This document shows, in pieces, positions 44,801-46,805 of a stretch of 64,000 nucleotides of DNA. Numbering within the stretch: the first letter of the stretch is position 1; the number at the start of each line of letters is the position of its first letter. The notes beneath the pieces were generated by a model. It did not search any database. It was given only the letters and a program-made list of their open reading frames with translations, and was not told where the DNA came from. Source of the stretch: Diplolepis rosae (taxonomy: Eukaryota; Arthropoda; Insecta; Hymenoptera; Diplolepididae). The DNA is taken from the NCBI GenBank assembly GCA_030998225.1, contig JAPYXD010000484.1, forward strand, positions 4,650,001 to 4,714,000, given 5' to 3'. A program made the translations under genes and the position numbers.

Positions 44801-46114
44801 AATCCTCGAAAAACATTTTTCTTCAATAAAATATAATGAAATTGAAATAAACTATAATAATGTGACGACTATTCGCTTTAGAATTTTTTTTTTCCATTTA
44901 GATTGGATTCATCTGAACCGAATTTTCAATTCGAATCAATCCGAGGTTGAAATCACTCCGATTGAAAATTTGGTTTAGATTAACCTAAACTCAGATTAAT
45001 TTGGATTTGAATAAAAATTTGGGTCTAAATAAAATTTGGACTAAAGCAAATAATTTGCGGATTAATTTCAGAAAATTTCCGAACTACGACCAAATTTTTT
45101 CGGGATTTTTATATATATATATGTCTCACACTGTTTCAGGTATACTTTTTGTGGATTTGTCCATCTCACAAGCATTTCGAGTGGTTTATAGACGTTCTAA
45201 GAGATGTGGAAAAAAAAGACGTAACTGATGTGCTTGAAATTCACATATTTATTACCCAATTCTTCCACAAGTTCGATTTAAGAACTACCATGTTGGTAAG
45301 AAAATTTTAAGTCAAACAATTTTTATTTTTTCATTGATTTTGAATAGAATATTGCTTTGCATTCAGATTTAAAGATTAAAATTGTGAATTAAAGTTACTG
45401 TTTCTTTCACTGTCATATCATTTACTGATTTACTTCCCAAGCTCTGTAATTTAAAGTTAATTTTCCTTCTATGGAAACTGCTCTAAGATTCTCAACACGT
45501 TTAAGCAACTGTCGTTCTTCGCTCTCGATACCATAAATTTTCTACCTCAACTTGGGAATTACTATGCGACTCTAGGGTTGCAAACCAGTTTTCAAGCTTT
45601 CCTTATAAATCTAATCTCTCATTCTCTAATTTTAACTTATTTTGCAGTATATTTGCGAGAATCACTTTCAAAGGTTATCCAAGAAGAGCATATTCACTGG
45701 ACTTAGGGCAATTAATCATTTTGGTCGACCAGACATGACGTCCTTCTTGAAATTTGTGCAGAAGAAACATAGTTATGTGAGTGTGATATTTATCTAGAAT
45801 GGATAAATAAGATGATGTATTTGACCGTGTTTTTATTACATTTTATATCACAAAAAGAAAATAGAAGGCGTTTTTAAAATTTTATGAGGATCGTAAAGAA
45901 CTTTTTTTAATAGTCATTTATTTTGTAATTTTTATTTATTATTTTTATCAGCATTTTAATTATTAATTTTTTTTTATTCCTTTAGGTCAGTAAAATTGGA
46001 GTCTTCAGCTGCGGACCTCGACCATTGACAAAAAGCGTGATGTCTGCCTGTGATGAGGTGAACAAAGGTCGAAGATTACCTTATTTTATCCATCACTTTG
46101 AGAACTTTGGCTGA
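2751..46114 (+). CDS. Duox: Dual oxidase, complete 20-exon coding region
   Basis: This gene encodes the NADPH oxidase that moves electrons from cytosolic NADPH through FAD and two hemes to O2, releasing H2O2 outside the cell. In insects it serves gut immunity and cuticle/matrix crosslinking (family knowledge). I joined 20 exons; every junction keeps frame, giving 1508 residues, close to the length of fly Duox. Order of parts: signal peptide (about 1-26), peroxidase-like domain (about 30-560), membrane helix (about 593-617), EF-hand loops at 837-848 and 873-884, ferric-reductase helices (about 1000-1215), FAD motif HSFTLTSAP at 1272-1280, NADPH motif GGGIGVTP at 1340-1347, CGPRPL at 1475-1480 and a terminal ENFG. 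In the peroxidase domain the proximal His (H337, RFGHTL) and [11 protein letters not shown] are present, but the usual distal Asp-His is replaced by Ser-Glu after FGQLVT. Introns 5, 8-10, 13-16, 18 and 19 are short (89-458 bp) with no recognised mobile element. The ATG is preceded by GACA and opens a hydrophobic leader. Exon coordinates are in the following entries. Confidence 0.97.
2836..4876 (+). other. Duox intron 1, proximal part
   Basis: AT-rich intronic DNA. I see no inverted-repeat element, gene or strong motif in it. Confidence 0.6.
5088..5124 (+). repeat. Perfect 14-bp stem-loop
   Basis: AACGGCACACACTT (5088-5101) pairs perfectly with AAGTGTGTGCCGTT (5111-5124) around a 9-nt loop. 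The same stem occurs at 17-53. Confidence 0.92.
5231..5272 (+). ncRNA. Hammerhead-ribozyme-like motif, full core
   Basis: Stem I AATCA/TGATT (5231-5235/5268-5272), core CTGACGA, stem II GGATC/GAGCC with one mismatch, GAAAC (5260-5264) and the triplet GTC. One extra G lies between core and stem II. ACGU in place of a closed stem III suggests it would act as a dimer. Confidence 0.65.
5843..6796. mobile_element. Foldback element, word TTTGTTTGAATCAAACAAA, interrupted
   Basis: The arms repeat the word in both orientations and the right end reads TCTGAGTGTAG. Related copies lie at 19622-19848 and 19914-20296. A TTAA-flanked element occupies 6164-6730. Confidence 0.75.
6164..6730. mobile_element. 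TTAA-flanked palindromic element inserted in a foldback
   Basis: TTAA (6160-6163) precedes TGGGTTTCATCACCTTTG, and the inverted end CAAAGGTGATGACATCCC is followed by TTAA (6731-6734). The sister foldback near 20226 shows the uninterrupted host sequence TTTCTTTAAATCAAAG. TTAA targeting is typical of piggyBac-type transposition. Confidence 0.8.
6797..8681 (+). other. Duox intron 1, distal part
   Basis: AT-rich. It holds one small inverted-repeat pair (next entry) and two similar ACAAAATTGAGAC blocks near 8463 and 8505. Nothing else recognised. Confidence 0.5.
7789..7963. mobile_element. Small MITE-like element, ends AGTTAGGCAAT
   Basis: AGTTAGGCAAT at 7789 and its complement ATTGCCTAACT at 7953 bound 175 bp. 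There is no second copy in the window. Confidence 0.45.
8682..8762 (+). CDS. Duox: Duox exon 2 (start of peroxidase domain, GC donor)
   Basis: It encodes the family motif [16 protein letters not shown] after the acceptor TTTTCAG. The only junction that restores the conserved GSVDSRL reading uses a GCAAGT donor at 8763. The two nearby GT sites lead to a stop codon in exon 3. Ends in phase 1. Confidence 0.93.
8895..9306. mobile_element. Foldback element, tips CACCCAGAAAA / GGGTGTA
   Basis: It starts ACACCCAGAAAAAAG and ends TTTTTTGGGTGTA; the interior repeats TTTCTTTGAATT-like words. Related copies: 18155, 30443, 31384, 32690-34358 and 51010. Confidence 0.75.
9309..10180. mobile_element. Palindromic MITE, ends TACACTACTGTGCAAAAG
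   Basis: Inverted ends of about 45 bp (CACTACTGTGCAAAAG, GGGCACTTG, TTTTAAC, ATTCAC) flanked by TA at both sides, as for Tc1/mariner insertions. The arms pair along most of 872 bp. It fills most of Duox intron 2. Confidence 0.85.
10236..10397 (+). CDS. Duox: Duox exon 3 (peroxidase domain)
   Basis: It encodes [19 protein letters not shown] onward to the ALFAFF segment. Acceptor TTTGTAG, donor GTAATT, ends in phase 1. The following intron is 19.7 kb, the longest of the gene. Confidence 0.95.
10515..11180. mobile_element. TTAA-flanked foldback, GGTAGTT...AACTACC (copy 1)
   Basis: TTAA at 10511-10514 and 11181-11184 flank inverted arms containing ATTAGACCTCAGGCAAAAA and AGATAATTTTGC. A copy of the same length sits at 40522-41187 in Duox intron 11. 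Confidence 0.88.
11749..13113. mobile_element. Element built on the word GAAACTACGT / ACGTAGTTTC, internally duplicated
   Basis: More than a dozen copies of ACTACGT or ACGTAGTT occur in both orientations. A block containing GGAAAATAGTTCTTGTT, ACAACAAGAACTGTTTG and ATGAATAT is tandemly duplicated (from about 11930 and 12730). A GGGCCC-type element interrupts the first unit. Confidence 0.7.
11957..12415. mobile_element. CCCGTGCAGAAAT-tipped element, word GGGCCC/CTAG
   Basis: The ends CCCGTGCAGAAAT and ATTTCTGCACGGG are inverted. The interior repeats TAGTCGGGCCC-like words. The neighbouring duplicate at about 12745 shows the empty site CTTGTTATTATTTGG, so only TT appears duplicated. Confidence 0.82.
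13390..14003. mobile_element. CACTGAGAAAA-tipped element, word GTGTCAA/TTGACAC
   Basis: TA-flanked ends CACTGAGAAAACTGGAGTGT and their exact complement; GTGTCAA, TTGACAC and TAGATAGTC words fill the interior. It is nested in the GGGCCC element. Confidence 0.85.
14085..14268. mobile_element. Short ACACTGAAAGAAAAAGTAC element
   Basis: The left end ACACTGAAAGAAAAAGTAC is roughly complementary to GTACTTTTTCATTACACAT on the right. The match is imperfect, so the borders are approximate. Confidence 0.45.
14550..14632 (-). repeat. tRNA-like SINE fragment
   Basis: GGTTCGAACCC (14558-14568) is a perfect pol III B box, and on the minus strand a D-arm-like GGCTTAGTCGTTAGG lies upstream. No clear anticodon or acceptor stem, so not a functional tRNA. 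Confidence 0.45.
15831..16083. mobile_element. Inverted-repeat element, CACATTCTCATCA ends
   Basis: ACACATTCTCATCA at about 15834 pairs with TGATGAGAATGTGT at about 16066. About 250 bp, AT-rich, non-coding. Confidence 0.5.
16273..16766. mobile_element. Foldback, ends ACACTGGTAGAAATGTTC (copy 1)
   Basis: The tips CACTGGTAGAAATG and ATTTCTAACGGTG, and interior words such as AAAATTTACGAAATTT, match the longer copy at 49074-50118. Confidence 0.8.
16824..17445 (-). mobile_element. Internally deleted mariner-type element (copy 1)
   Basis: TA-flanked inverted ends AAGGGTTTCCCAATAAGG and GGAAACCCTT bound 622 bp. It is the same element as 37070-37806 in the opposite orientation, and both lack the C-terminal half of the transposase at the same point. 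Confidence 0.9.
16938..17333 (-). pseudogene. Mariner-type transposase remnant
   Basis: Reads [20 protein letters not shown] and [15 protein letters not shown], the region of the first catalytic Asp. Compared with 37182-37692 it lacks about 120 bp near the N-terminal third and ends at the same FGRYIL. It is not functional. Confidence 0.88.
17446..18154 (+). other. AT-rich stretch with a short palindrome
   Basis: It contains the palindrome around 17978-18075 (AATATATTGAGGTAT and its complement beside GGGTAAATAATAAAAA). GGTGTGCC at 17453 and ACACACCC at 18153 could be ends of a larger element; this is uncertain. Confidence 0.4.
18155..18375. mobile_element. CACCCAG foldback, partial copy
   Basis: It starts ACACCCAGTAAAAAG and matches the interior of the 30443 and 51010 copies (AGAACAAATATAAATTTATT, CACCTTTTTAGCC). 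The right end is lost. Confidence 0.6.
18376..19621 (+). other. AT-rich intronic DNA
   Basis: It contains a TA run near 18660-18675 and TATCGATAG near 19127. No element boundaries or genes recognised. Confidence 0.4.
19622..19848. mobile_element. Foldback, word TTTGTTTGAATCAAACAAA
   Basis: The arms carry AATCAAACAAATTGTATC and TTTTGTTTGAATT words and end TTTTCTCAGTGTA. It shares a 60-bp core (CATATATCAATGCATTAATT) with the next copy. Confidence 0.78.
19914..20296. mobile_element. Foldback, word TTTGTTTGAATCAAACAAA
   Basis: It starts TCACTCAGAAAAAAGATTTG and ends CAAATCTTTTTTGTGAGTG, nearly complete palindrome. It preserves the uninterrupted site into which the TTAA element at 6164 inserted in its sister. 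Confidence 0.85.
20412..20480 (-). repeat. tRNA-like SINE fragment
   Basis: On the minus strand GGGCTCGAATCCCGG (within 20441-20458) is a T-arm/B-box sequence with a paired GGG/CCC stem. The rest does not fold as a tRNA. Confidence 0.45.
20497..21911 (+). other. Intronic stretch with TCGA-rich blocks and dispersed-repeat units
   Basis: 20640-20850 and 21145-21300 are locally CpG/TCGA-rich (TCGAACGATC, CTCGGATCG) and may be arms of one old foldback. From about 21430 it matches the GTAGATCTTATTGAAACGAA repeat found at the window end (63780-64000) and in DuoxA intron 1. Confidence 0.4.
21912..22318. mobile_element. ACTCTCTAAACC-tipped element, word TCAGTGAA
   Basis: The ends ACTCTCTAAACCTGAATCAG and their exact complement bound 407 bp. 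ATCAGTGAA and TTCACTGAT occur over a dozen times in both orientations. Relatives: 24343, 29168 and 63350. Confidence 0.88.
22554..22804. mobile_element. Perfect foldback, word TTTCTTTGATTCAAAGAAA
   Basis: It starts ACACCCAGAAAACAG and ends CTGTTTTCTCAGTGT; almost every base is in the paired arms. GTACGGTCGAAGG and TTTGACCGTATTTC are matching arm landmarks. Confidence 0.9.
22972..23190. mobile_element. Foldback, word TTTCTTTGATTCAAAGAAA
   Basis: Same family as 22554-22804, 30918-31143 and 59241-59467, with the arm landmark ATACGGCCAAAGAA / TTCTTTGACCGTAT. Confidence 0.88.
23196..23245. mobile_element. Terminal fragment of the ATTACATGTAATGGAAG foldback
   Basis: ATGTAATGGAAGTTTAATAC and AGAAATTTCTAACA match the right end of the element at 49338-49936. 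A similar fragment lies at 5353-5425. Confidence 0.6.
23246..24023 (+). other. AT-rich intronic DNA
   Basis: No genes or element ends recognised. Confidence 0.4.
24249..24767 (+). repeat. Direct repeat of about 95 bp flanking a TCAGTGAA element
   Basis: TTTAGTTATTTAGA followed by CAATTTTATAGTTTCACA occurs at about 24260 and again at about 24690, each followed by a GTACTACAATG/TTACCACAATG block and a CACACG end. The element at 24343-24619 lies between. Confidence 0.75.
24343..24619. mobile_element. TCAGTGAA-word element, ends ACGCTCT / AGAGCGT
   Basis: Inverted ends with GAATCAGTGAAA-like words throughout. The tip CGCTCT differs from CTCTCT in its relatives. Confidence 0.8.
24822..24860 (+). 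ncRNA. Hammerhead-like motif, sense in Duox intron 3
   Basis: CTGATGAG (24826-24833), a four-pair stem ACTC/GAGT, then GAAAT instead of GAAAC and no clear stem I. Probably decayed. Confidence 0.45.
24940..25300 (-). mobile_element. Penelope-type terminal fragment
   Basis: Shares GGCTTTAGGGTCC, the hammerhead block and ATTTATTAAAATCTA with the intron 12 copies (41526-42353). Confidence 0.55.
25061..25100 (-). ncRNA. Hammerhead-like motif, antisense to Duox
   Basis: Stem II GGCTC/GAGCC, GAAAC and GTC are intact, but the core reads CTGATAA rather than CTGATGA. Likely inactive. Confidence 0.5.
26025..26219. mobile_element. CACTGAGAAAA-tipped element, word CAACAAAA/TTTTGTTG
   Basis: TA-flanked inverted ends CACTGAGAAAAAAA and TTTTCTCAGTG. 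The interior is over a dozen copies of the word in both orientations. Only 195 bp. Confidence 0.88.
26223..26848 (-). pseudogene. Mariner transposase pseudogene, internally deleted
   Basis: The minus strand reads an N-terminal helix-turn-helix part ([39 protein letters not shown]) with stops. It then jumps to the C-terminal part ([20 protein letters not shown]) and ends [16 protein letters not shown]. The catalytic middle is deleted. It differs from the family at 16824/37070. Confidence 0.9.
27310..28917. mobile_element. 1.6-kb nested palindrome
   Basis: Outer arms pair around ATATCATTTCAAGTCTTAA, TAAGACACGTATGATAATA and GAGGCGCTTA. Inside lies a second palindrome (27983-28354), a CpG-rich block with GGGTTATTA/TAATAACCC ends (27485-27605), and on the right arm a further AT-rich foldback (about 28430-28740). 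Confidence 0.75.
27983..28354. repeat. Inner palindrome, arms of about 170 bp
   Basis: Left arm 27983-28152 and right arm 28183-28354 are near-complementary around a 30-bp spacer. Each arm repeats AGCGAAACAAAAT-like words and encodes similar peptides on both strands. Confidence 0.85.
28943..28996. repeat. Hairpin CCACAGCTACTT / AAAGTAGCTGTGG
   Basis: A 12-bp inverted repeat around about 25 bp in AT-rich DNA. Confidence 0.6.
29168..29357. mobile_element. ACTCCCTAAATCCGAAACAG element, word CAGTGA
   Basis: Inverted ends ACTCCCTAAATCCGAAACAG and CTGTTTCGGATTTATA; a short relative of 21912-22318 with a core word shifted towards GAAACAGTGA. Confidence 0.72.
29358..30117 (+). other. End of Duox intron 3
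   Basis: AT-rich, with no element recognised. The pyrimidine-rich end serves as the exon 4 acceptor. Confidence 0.5.
30118..30305 (+). CDS. Duox: Duox exon 4 (distal heme-pocket region)
   Basis: It begins with [17 protein letters not shown]. The Gln of the peroxidase distal motif is kept, but the usual Asp-His is Ser-Glu here. Acceptor TTTTTTAG, donor GTACAG, phase 0. Confidence 0.96.
30443..30891. mobile_element. CACCCAG foldback
   Basis: It starts ACACCCAGAAAAAAG and ends ACTTTTCTGGGTGT, with TTTCTTTGAATTAAAGAAA words. Lies within the first unit of the tandem duplication. Confidence 0.8.
30918..31143. mobile_element. Foldback, word TTTCTTTGATTCAAAGAAA
   Basis: Near-perfect palindrome from CTAGAAAACAGTTTC to GAAACTGATTTCTCAGTG with the arm landmark ATACGGTCAAAGAA. 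Confidence 0.88.
31384..31667. mobile_element. Chimeric foldback: CACCCAG left end, CTGTTTTCTCAG right end
   Basis: The left half matches 30443 and the right end matches 31100-31140. The middle was lost, consistent with a deletion joining two neighbouring elements in the second duplication unit. Confidence 0.6.
32020..32224 (+). CDS. Duox: Duox exon 5 (peroxidase domain)
   Basis: It encodes [20 protein letters not shown] onward to PERLY. Acceptor GGTTTCAG, donor GTAAGC, phase 1. It is followed by an 89-bp intron. Confidence 0.96.
32314..32480 (+). CDS. Duox: Duox exon 6 (peroxidase domain)
   Basis: It encodes [20 protein letters not shown], then the RWHN motif typical of animal heme peroxidases. 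Acceptor AAATTTTAG, donor GTATTG, phase 0. Confidence 0.96.
32751..32957. mobile_element. TTAA-flanked GGGCATGTGATACTT element, complete
   Basis: TTAA|GGGCATGTGATACTT on the left and AAGTATCACATGCCC|TTAA on the right: 207 bp, fully palindromic. It interrupts the CCTTTAATATTTTTATT sequence of its host exactly at TTAA. Confidence 0.92.
33566..33791. mobile_element. ACACGGAGAAAAA-tipped element, word CAACAAA
   Basis: Inverted tips ACACGGAGAAAAATATAG and TTTTTCTCTGTGT. The interior repeats CAACAAA/TTTGTTG like 26025-26219, although the tip differs. Confidence 0.8.
33936..33975 (-). ncRNA. Hammerhead-like motif
   Basis: On the minus strand: CTGATGAA, perfect stem II GACTC/GAGTC, GAAAC and GUU. 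Stem I is not evident. Confidence 0.5.
34713..34949 (+). CDS. Duox: Duox exon 7 (proximal heme histidine)
   Basis: It encodes [19 protein letters not shown] and [11 protein letters not shown]. The His in RFGHTL aligns with the proximal heme ligand of animal peroxidases. Acceptor TGATTGCAG, donor GTAAGT, phase 0. Confidence 0.97.
34950..35841 (+). other. Duox intron 7, proximal part
   Basis: AT-rich. A weak hammerhead relic (CGGTCTTCATCAGAGATC, about 35149) is the only repeat trace recognised. Confidence 0.4.
35842..36792. mobile_element. TTAA-flanked GGGGATCC element with duplicated head
   Basis: TTAA flanks at 35838-35841 and 36793-36796; the ends are CGGGATCCGCCAC and GTGGCGGATCC. A second head starts at 36174 after another TTAA, giving a direct repeat of about 320 bp before the inverted tail. 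Confidence 0.85.
37070..37806 (+). mobile_element. Internally deleted mariner-type element (copy 2)
   Basis: TA-flanked inverted ends AAGGGTTTCCCAATAGGGG and CCCTTATTGGGAAACCCTT bound 737 bp. It sits in Duox intron 7, sense to the gene, and has the same 3' truncation as 16824-17445. Confidence 0.93.
37182..37692 (+). pseudogene. Mariner-type transposase remnant, frameshifted
   Basis: Frame one gives [19 protein letters not shown] and an HTH-like region to IAAVP. After a break at about 37424 a second frame gives [19 protein letters not shown] to [17 protein letters not shown] and stops at FGRYIL. The later catalytic residues are absent. Confidence 0.92.
37928..38373 (+). CDS. Duox: Duox exon 8 (peroxidase core, largest exon but one)
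   Basis: It encodes the conserved [20 protein letters not shown] block, then LPDYNSAR and YVGGMLE. Acceptor TTTTCTCAG. The donor is the less typical GTGTGT and ends in phase 2; the junction restores the family reading ENEENGIFT. Confidence 0.97.
38506..38707 (+). CDS. Duox: Duox exon 9 (end of ectodomain)
   Basis: It encodes [20 protein letters not shown] and the cysteine-containing [17 protein letters not shown]. Acceptor GATTTTCAG, donor GTAAAA, phase 0. Confidence 0.95.
39070..39399 (+). CDS. Duox: Duox exon 10 (first membrane helix and cytosolic start)
   Basis: A hydrophobic helix ([20 protein letters not shown]) is followed by [19 protein letters not shown], a basic cytosolic stretch that sets topology. 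Acceptor TTTTTTCAG. The donor GTTGGA is weak but in frame, phase 0. Confidence 0.95.
39858..40082 (+). CDS. Duox: Duox exon 11 (intracellular loop, PH-like region)
   Basis: It encodes [20 protein letters not shown] and [14 protein letters not shown], part of the region before the EF-hands. Acceptor ATTTCAG, donor GTACTA, phase 0. A TA dinucleotide run starts 18 bp after the donor. Confidence 0.95.
40101..40122 (+). repeat. TA microsatellite next to the exon 11 donor
   Basis: An uninterrupted TA run of about 22 bp begins 18 bp after the splice donor. Confidence 0.9.
40522..41187. mobile_element. TTAA-flanked foldback, GGTAGTT...AACTACC (copy 2)
   Basis: TTAA at 40518-40521, TTGA on the right. 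Same length (666 bp) and landmarks as 10515-11180. It occupies most of Duox intron 11. Confidence 0.88.
41250..41468 (+). CDS. Duox: Duox exon 12 (first EF-hand)
   Basis: It encodes [20 protein letters not shown] and ends inside EF-hand loop 1 ([11 protein letters not shown]). The loop's final Glu is the first codon of exon 13. Acceptor CGAACAG, donor GTATAA, phase 0. Confidence 0.97.
41585..41626 (-). ncRNA. Hammerhead-ribozyme-like motif, antisense to Duox
   Basis: Minus strand: stem I ATCA/TGAT, CTGATGAG, stem II GGCTC/GAGCT, GAAAC, GTC. All core bases are intact; stem III is the self-complementary ACGU. Confidence 0.68.
42251..42290 (+). ncRNA. Hammerhead-ribozyme-like motif, sense in Duox intron 12
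   Basis: Stem I ATCA/TGAT (42251-42254/42287-42290), core CTGATGA (42255-42261), stem II GGCTT/GAGCC around a 6-nt loop, GAAAC (42279-42283), triplet GTC (42284-42286). One extra G precedes stem II. It would be transcribed as part of Duox pre-mRNA. Confidence 0.7.
42448..42651 (+). CDS. Duox: Duox exon 13 (second EF-hand)
   Basis: It starts with the last acidic residue of EF loop 1 and holds EF loop 2 ([12 protein letters not shown]) with intact calcium-binding positions. This is the calcium switch of the enzyme. Acceptor CTTTAG, donor GTAAAT, phase 0. Confidence 0.97.
42767..43079 (+). CDS. Duox: Duox exon 14 (linker and first core helix)
   Basis: It encodes [17 protein letters not shown] and then a membrane helix ([20 protein letters not shown]). 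The short acceptor TGAAAG has a weak pyrimidine tract. Donor GTACGT, phase 1. Confidence 0.96.
43169..43543 (+). CDS. Duox: Duox exon 15 (ferric reductase core, heme histidines)
   Basis: It encodes [20 protein letters not shown] and [20 protein letters not shown]. The paired histidines are the expected ligands of the two b-type hemes. Acceptor TTTCTTAG, donor GTAAGA, phase 1. Confidence 0.97.
43943..44160 (+). CDS. Duox: Duox exon 16 (last core helices)
   Basis: It encodes [20 protein letters not shown] and the [20 protein letters not shown] segment with a heme-ligand His. Acceptor TACTTTACAG, donor GTAAAA, phase 0. Confidence 0.97.
44275..44736 (+). CDS. Duox: Duox exon 17 (FAD and NADPH binding)
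   Basis: It is the largest exon. It holds HSFTLTSAP (FAD binding), [12 protein letters not shown] and [11 protein letters not shown] (pyridine-nucleotide site). Acceptor TTTTTAAG, donor GTATTT, phase 0. Confidence 0.98.
44895..45065. repeat. AATCCGA-word block in Duox intron 17
   Basis: CGAATCAATCCGAGG, CTCCGATTGAAAATTTGG and similar words in both orientations resemble the 47517-48123 element. Borders are unclear. Confidence 0.5.
45140..45295 (+). CDS. Duox: Duox exon 18 (dehydrogenase domain)
   Basis: It encodes [20 protein letters not shown] and [20 protein letters not shown], part of the NADPH-binding domain. Acceptor TGTTTCAG, donor GTAAGA, phase 0. Confidence 0.97.
45648..45776 (+). 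CDS. Duox: Duox exon 19 (dehydrogenase domain)
   Basis: It encodes [20 protein letters not shown] and [20 protein letters not shown]. Acceptor ATTTTGCAG, donor GTGAGT, phase 0. Confidence 0.97.
45986..46114 (+). CDS. Duox: Duox exon 20 (C-terminus)
   Basis: It encodes the NADPH motif [17 protein letters not shown] and the invariant family tail FIHHFENFG before TGA. Acceptor CCTTTAG. Confidence 0.98.
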   Translation, partial: VSKIGVFSCGPRPLTKSVMSACDEVNKGRRLPYFIHHFENFG

Positions 46115-46639
46115 ATCGATGGACACCAGAAACTTCTAGAAACTTTTGTATTTTATTTTTTAAATTAAAACTGCCGTTTTAATTATGTAAATAGGCGAGA
46201 GAATGAGTGTGATAGTGCATTTCTTATTTATGATAAATAAGATTAAATCGAAACTATATAATTCACTTTGTAAGTAATATAAATACTATTTAATTTCGTG
46301 AGACGACCGAACGCTGCGAATTTAATTTGGTTCCAGTGGAATGATGTGCCGTGCAATTTAGTTATGTATTCATCCCTTCATAAGTTATTATAAACATCAG
46401 CAATAAATCAAACCATTCGACATCCAAAATTAAGTTTACTTATTCATTATAGCTATTAGAATCTAGAAAGTGACAACAAAAATTTTCAATGAATAAAAAA
46501 AGCATTGGAATCGAGGAATTGAAACTCATAATAAAAACTTAATGGCATGTATTTTCTTTTCTATTTACAATTGTCTAAAGTTCTTGATTACACACATTGG
46601 ATAAATAAAATAAACTTAATTAATTATATTGAAGAGTTA
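46115..46639. promoter_or_regulatory. Shared 3' region of two convergent genes with opposed poly(A) signals
   Basis: For Duox, AATAAA occurs at 46402-46407 and 46492-46497. For DuoxA on the other strand the only canonical AATAAA is at 46157-46152, with ATTAAA at 46326-46321 and 46294-46289. All the DuoxA options lie upstream of the Duox signals, so mature 3'UTRs would overlap if these signals are used. No repeat was recognised here. Confidence 0.5.
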
Positions 46640-46805
46640 CTAGCTTGCACTAAGGACTCTTCGTTGAGTATGGGGAAATGGATAAGACCAATTTGCTTTA
46701 GTCTTTTCTCCATTGAGTTCAGAACACTCGTGTGACACGTAACCCCGATTTATTACACCTCCAGTTTCGTCTCGTTTCTCGTCGTTCAATTTCGACGAGA
46801 GTTGA
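46640..46805 (-). CDS. mol: DuoxA exon 7 (cytosolic tail, stop)
   Basis: It encodes a hydrophilic tail (LSSKLNDEKRDETGGVINRG onward) ending RRVLSAS and TAG. The acceptor TTTTTTCAG lies 100 bp below exon 6. This tail is variable in the family, so support comes from frame continuity. Confidence 0.87.
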
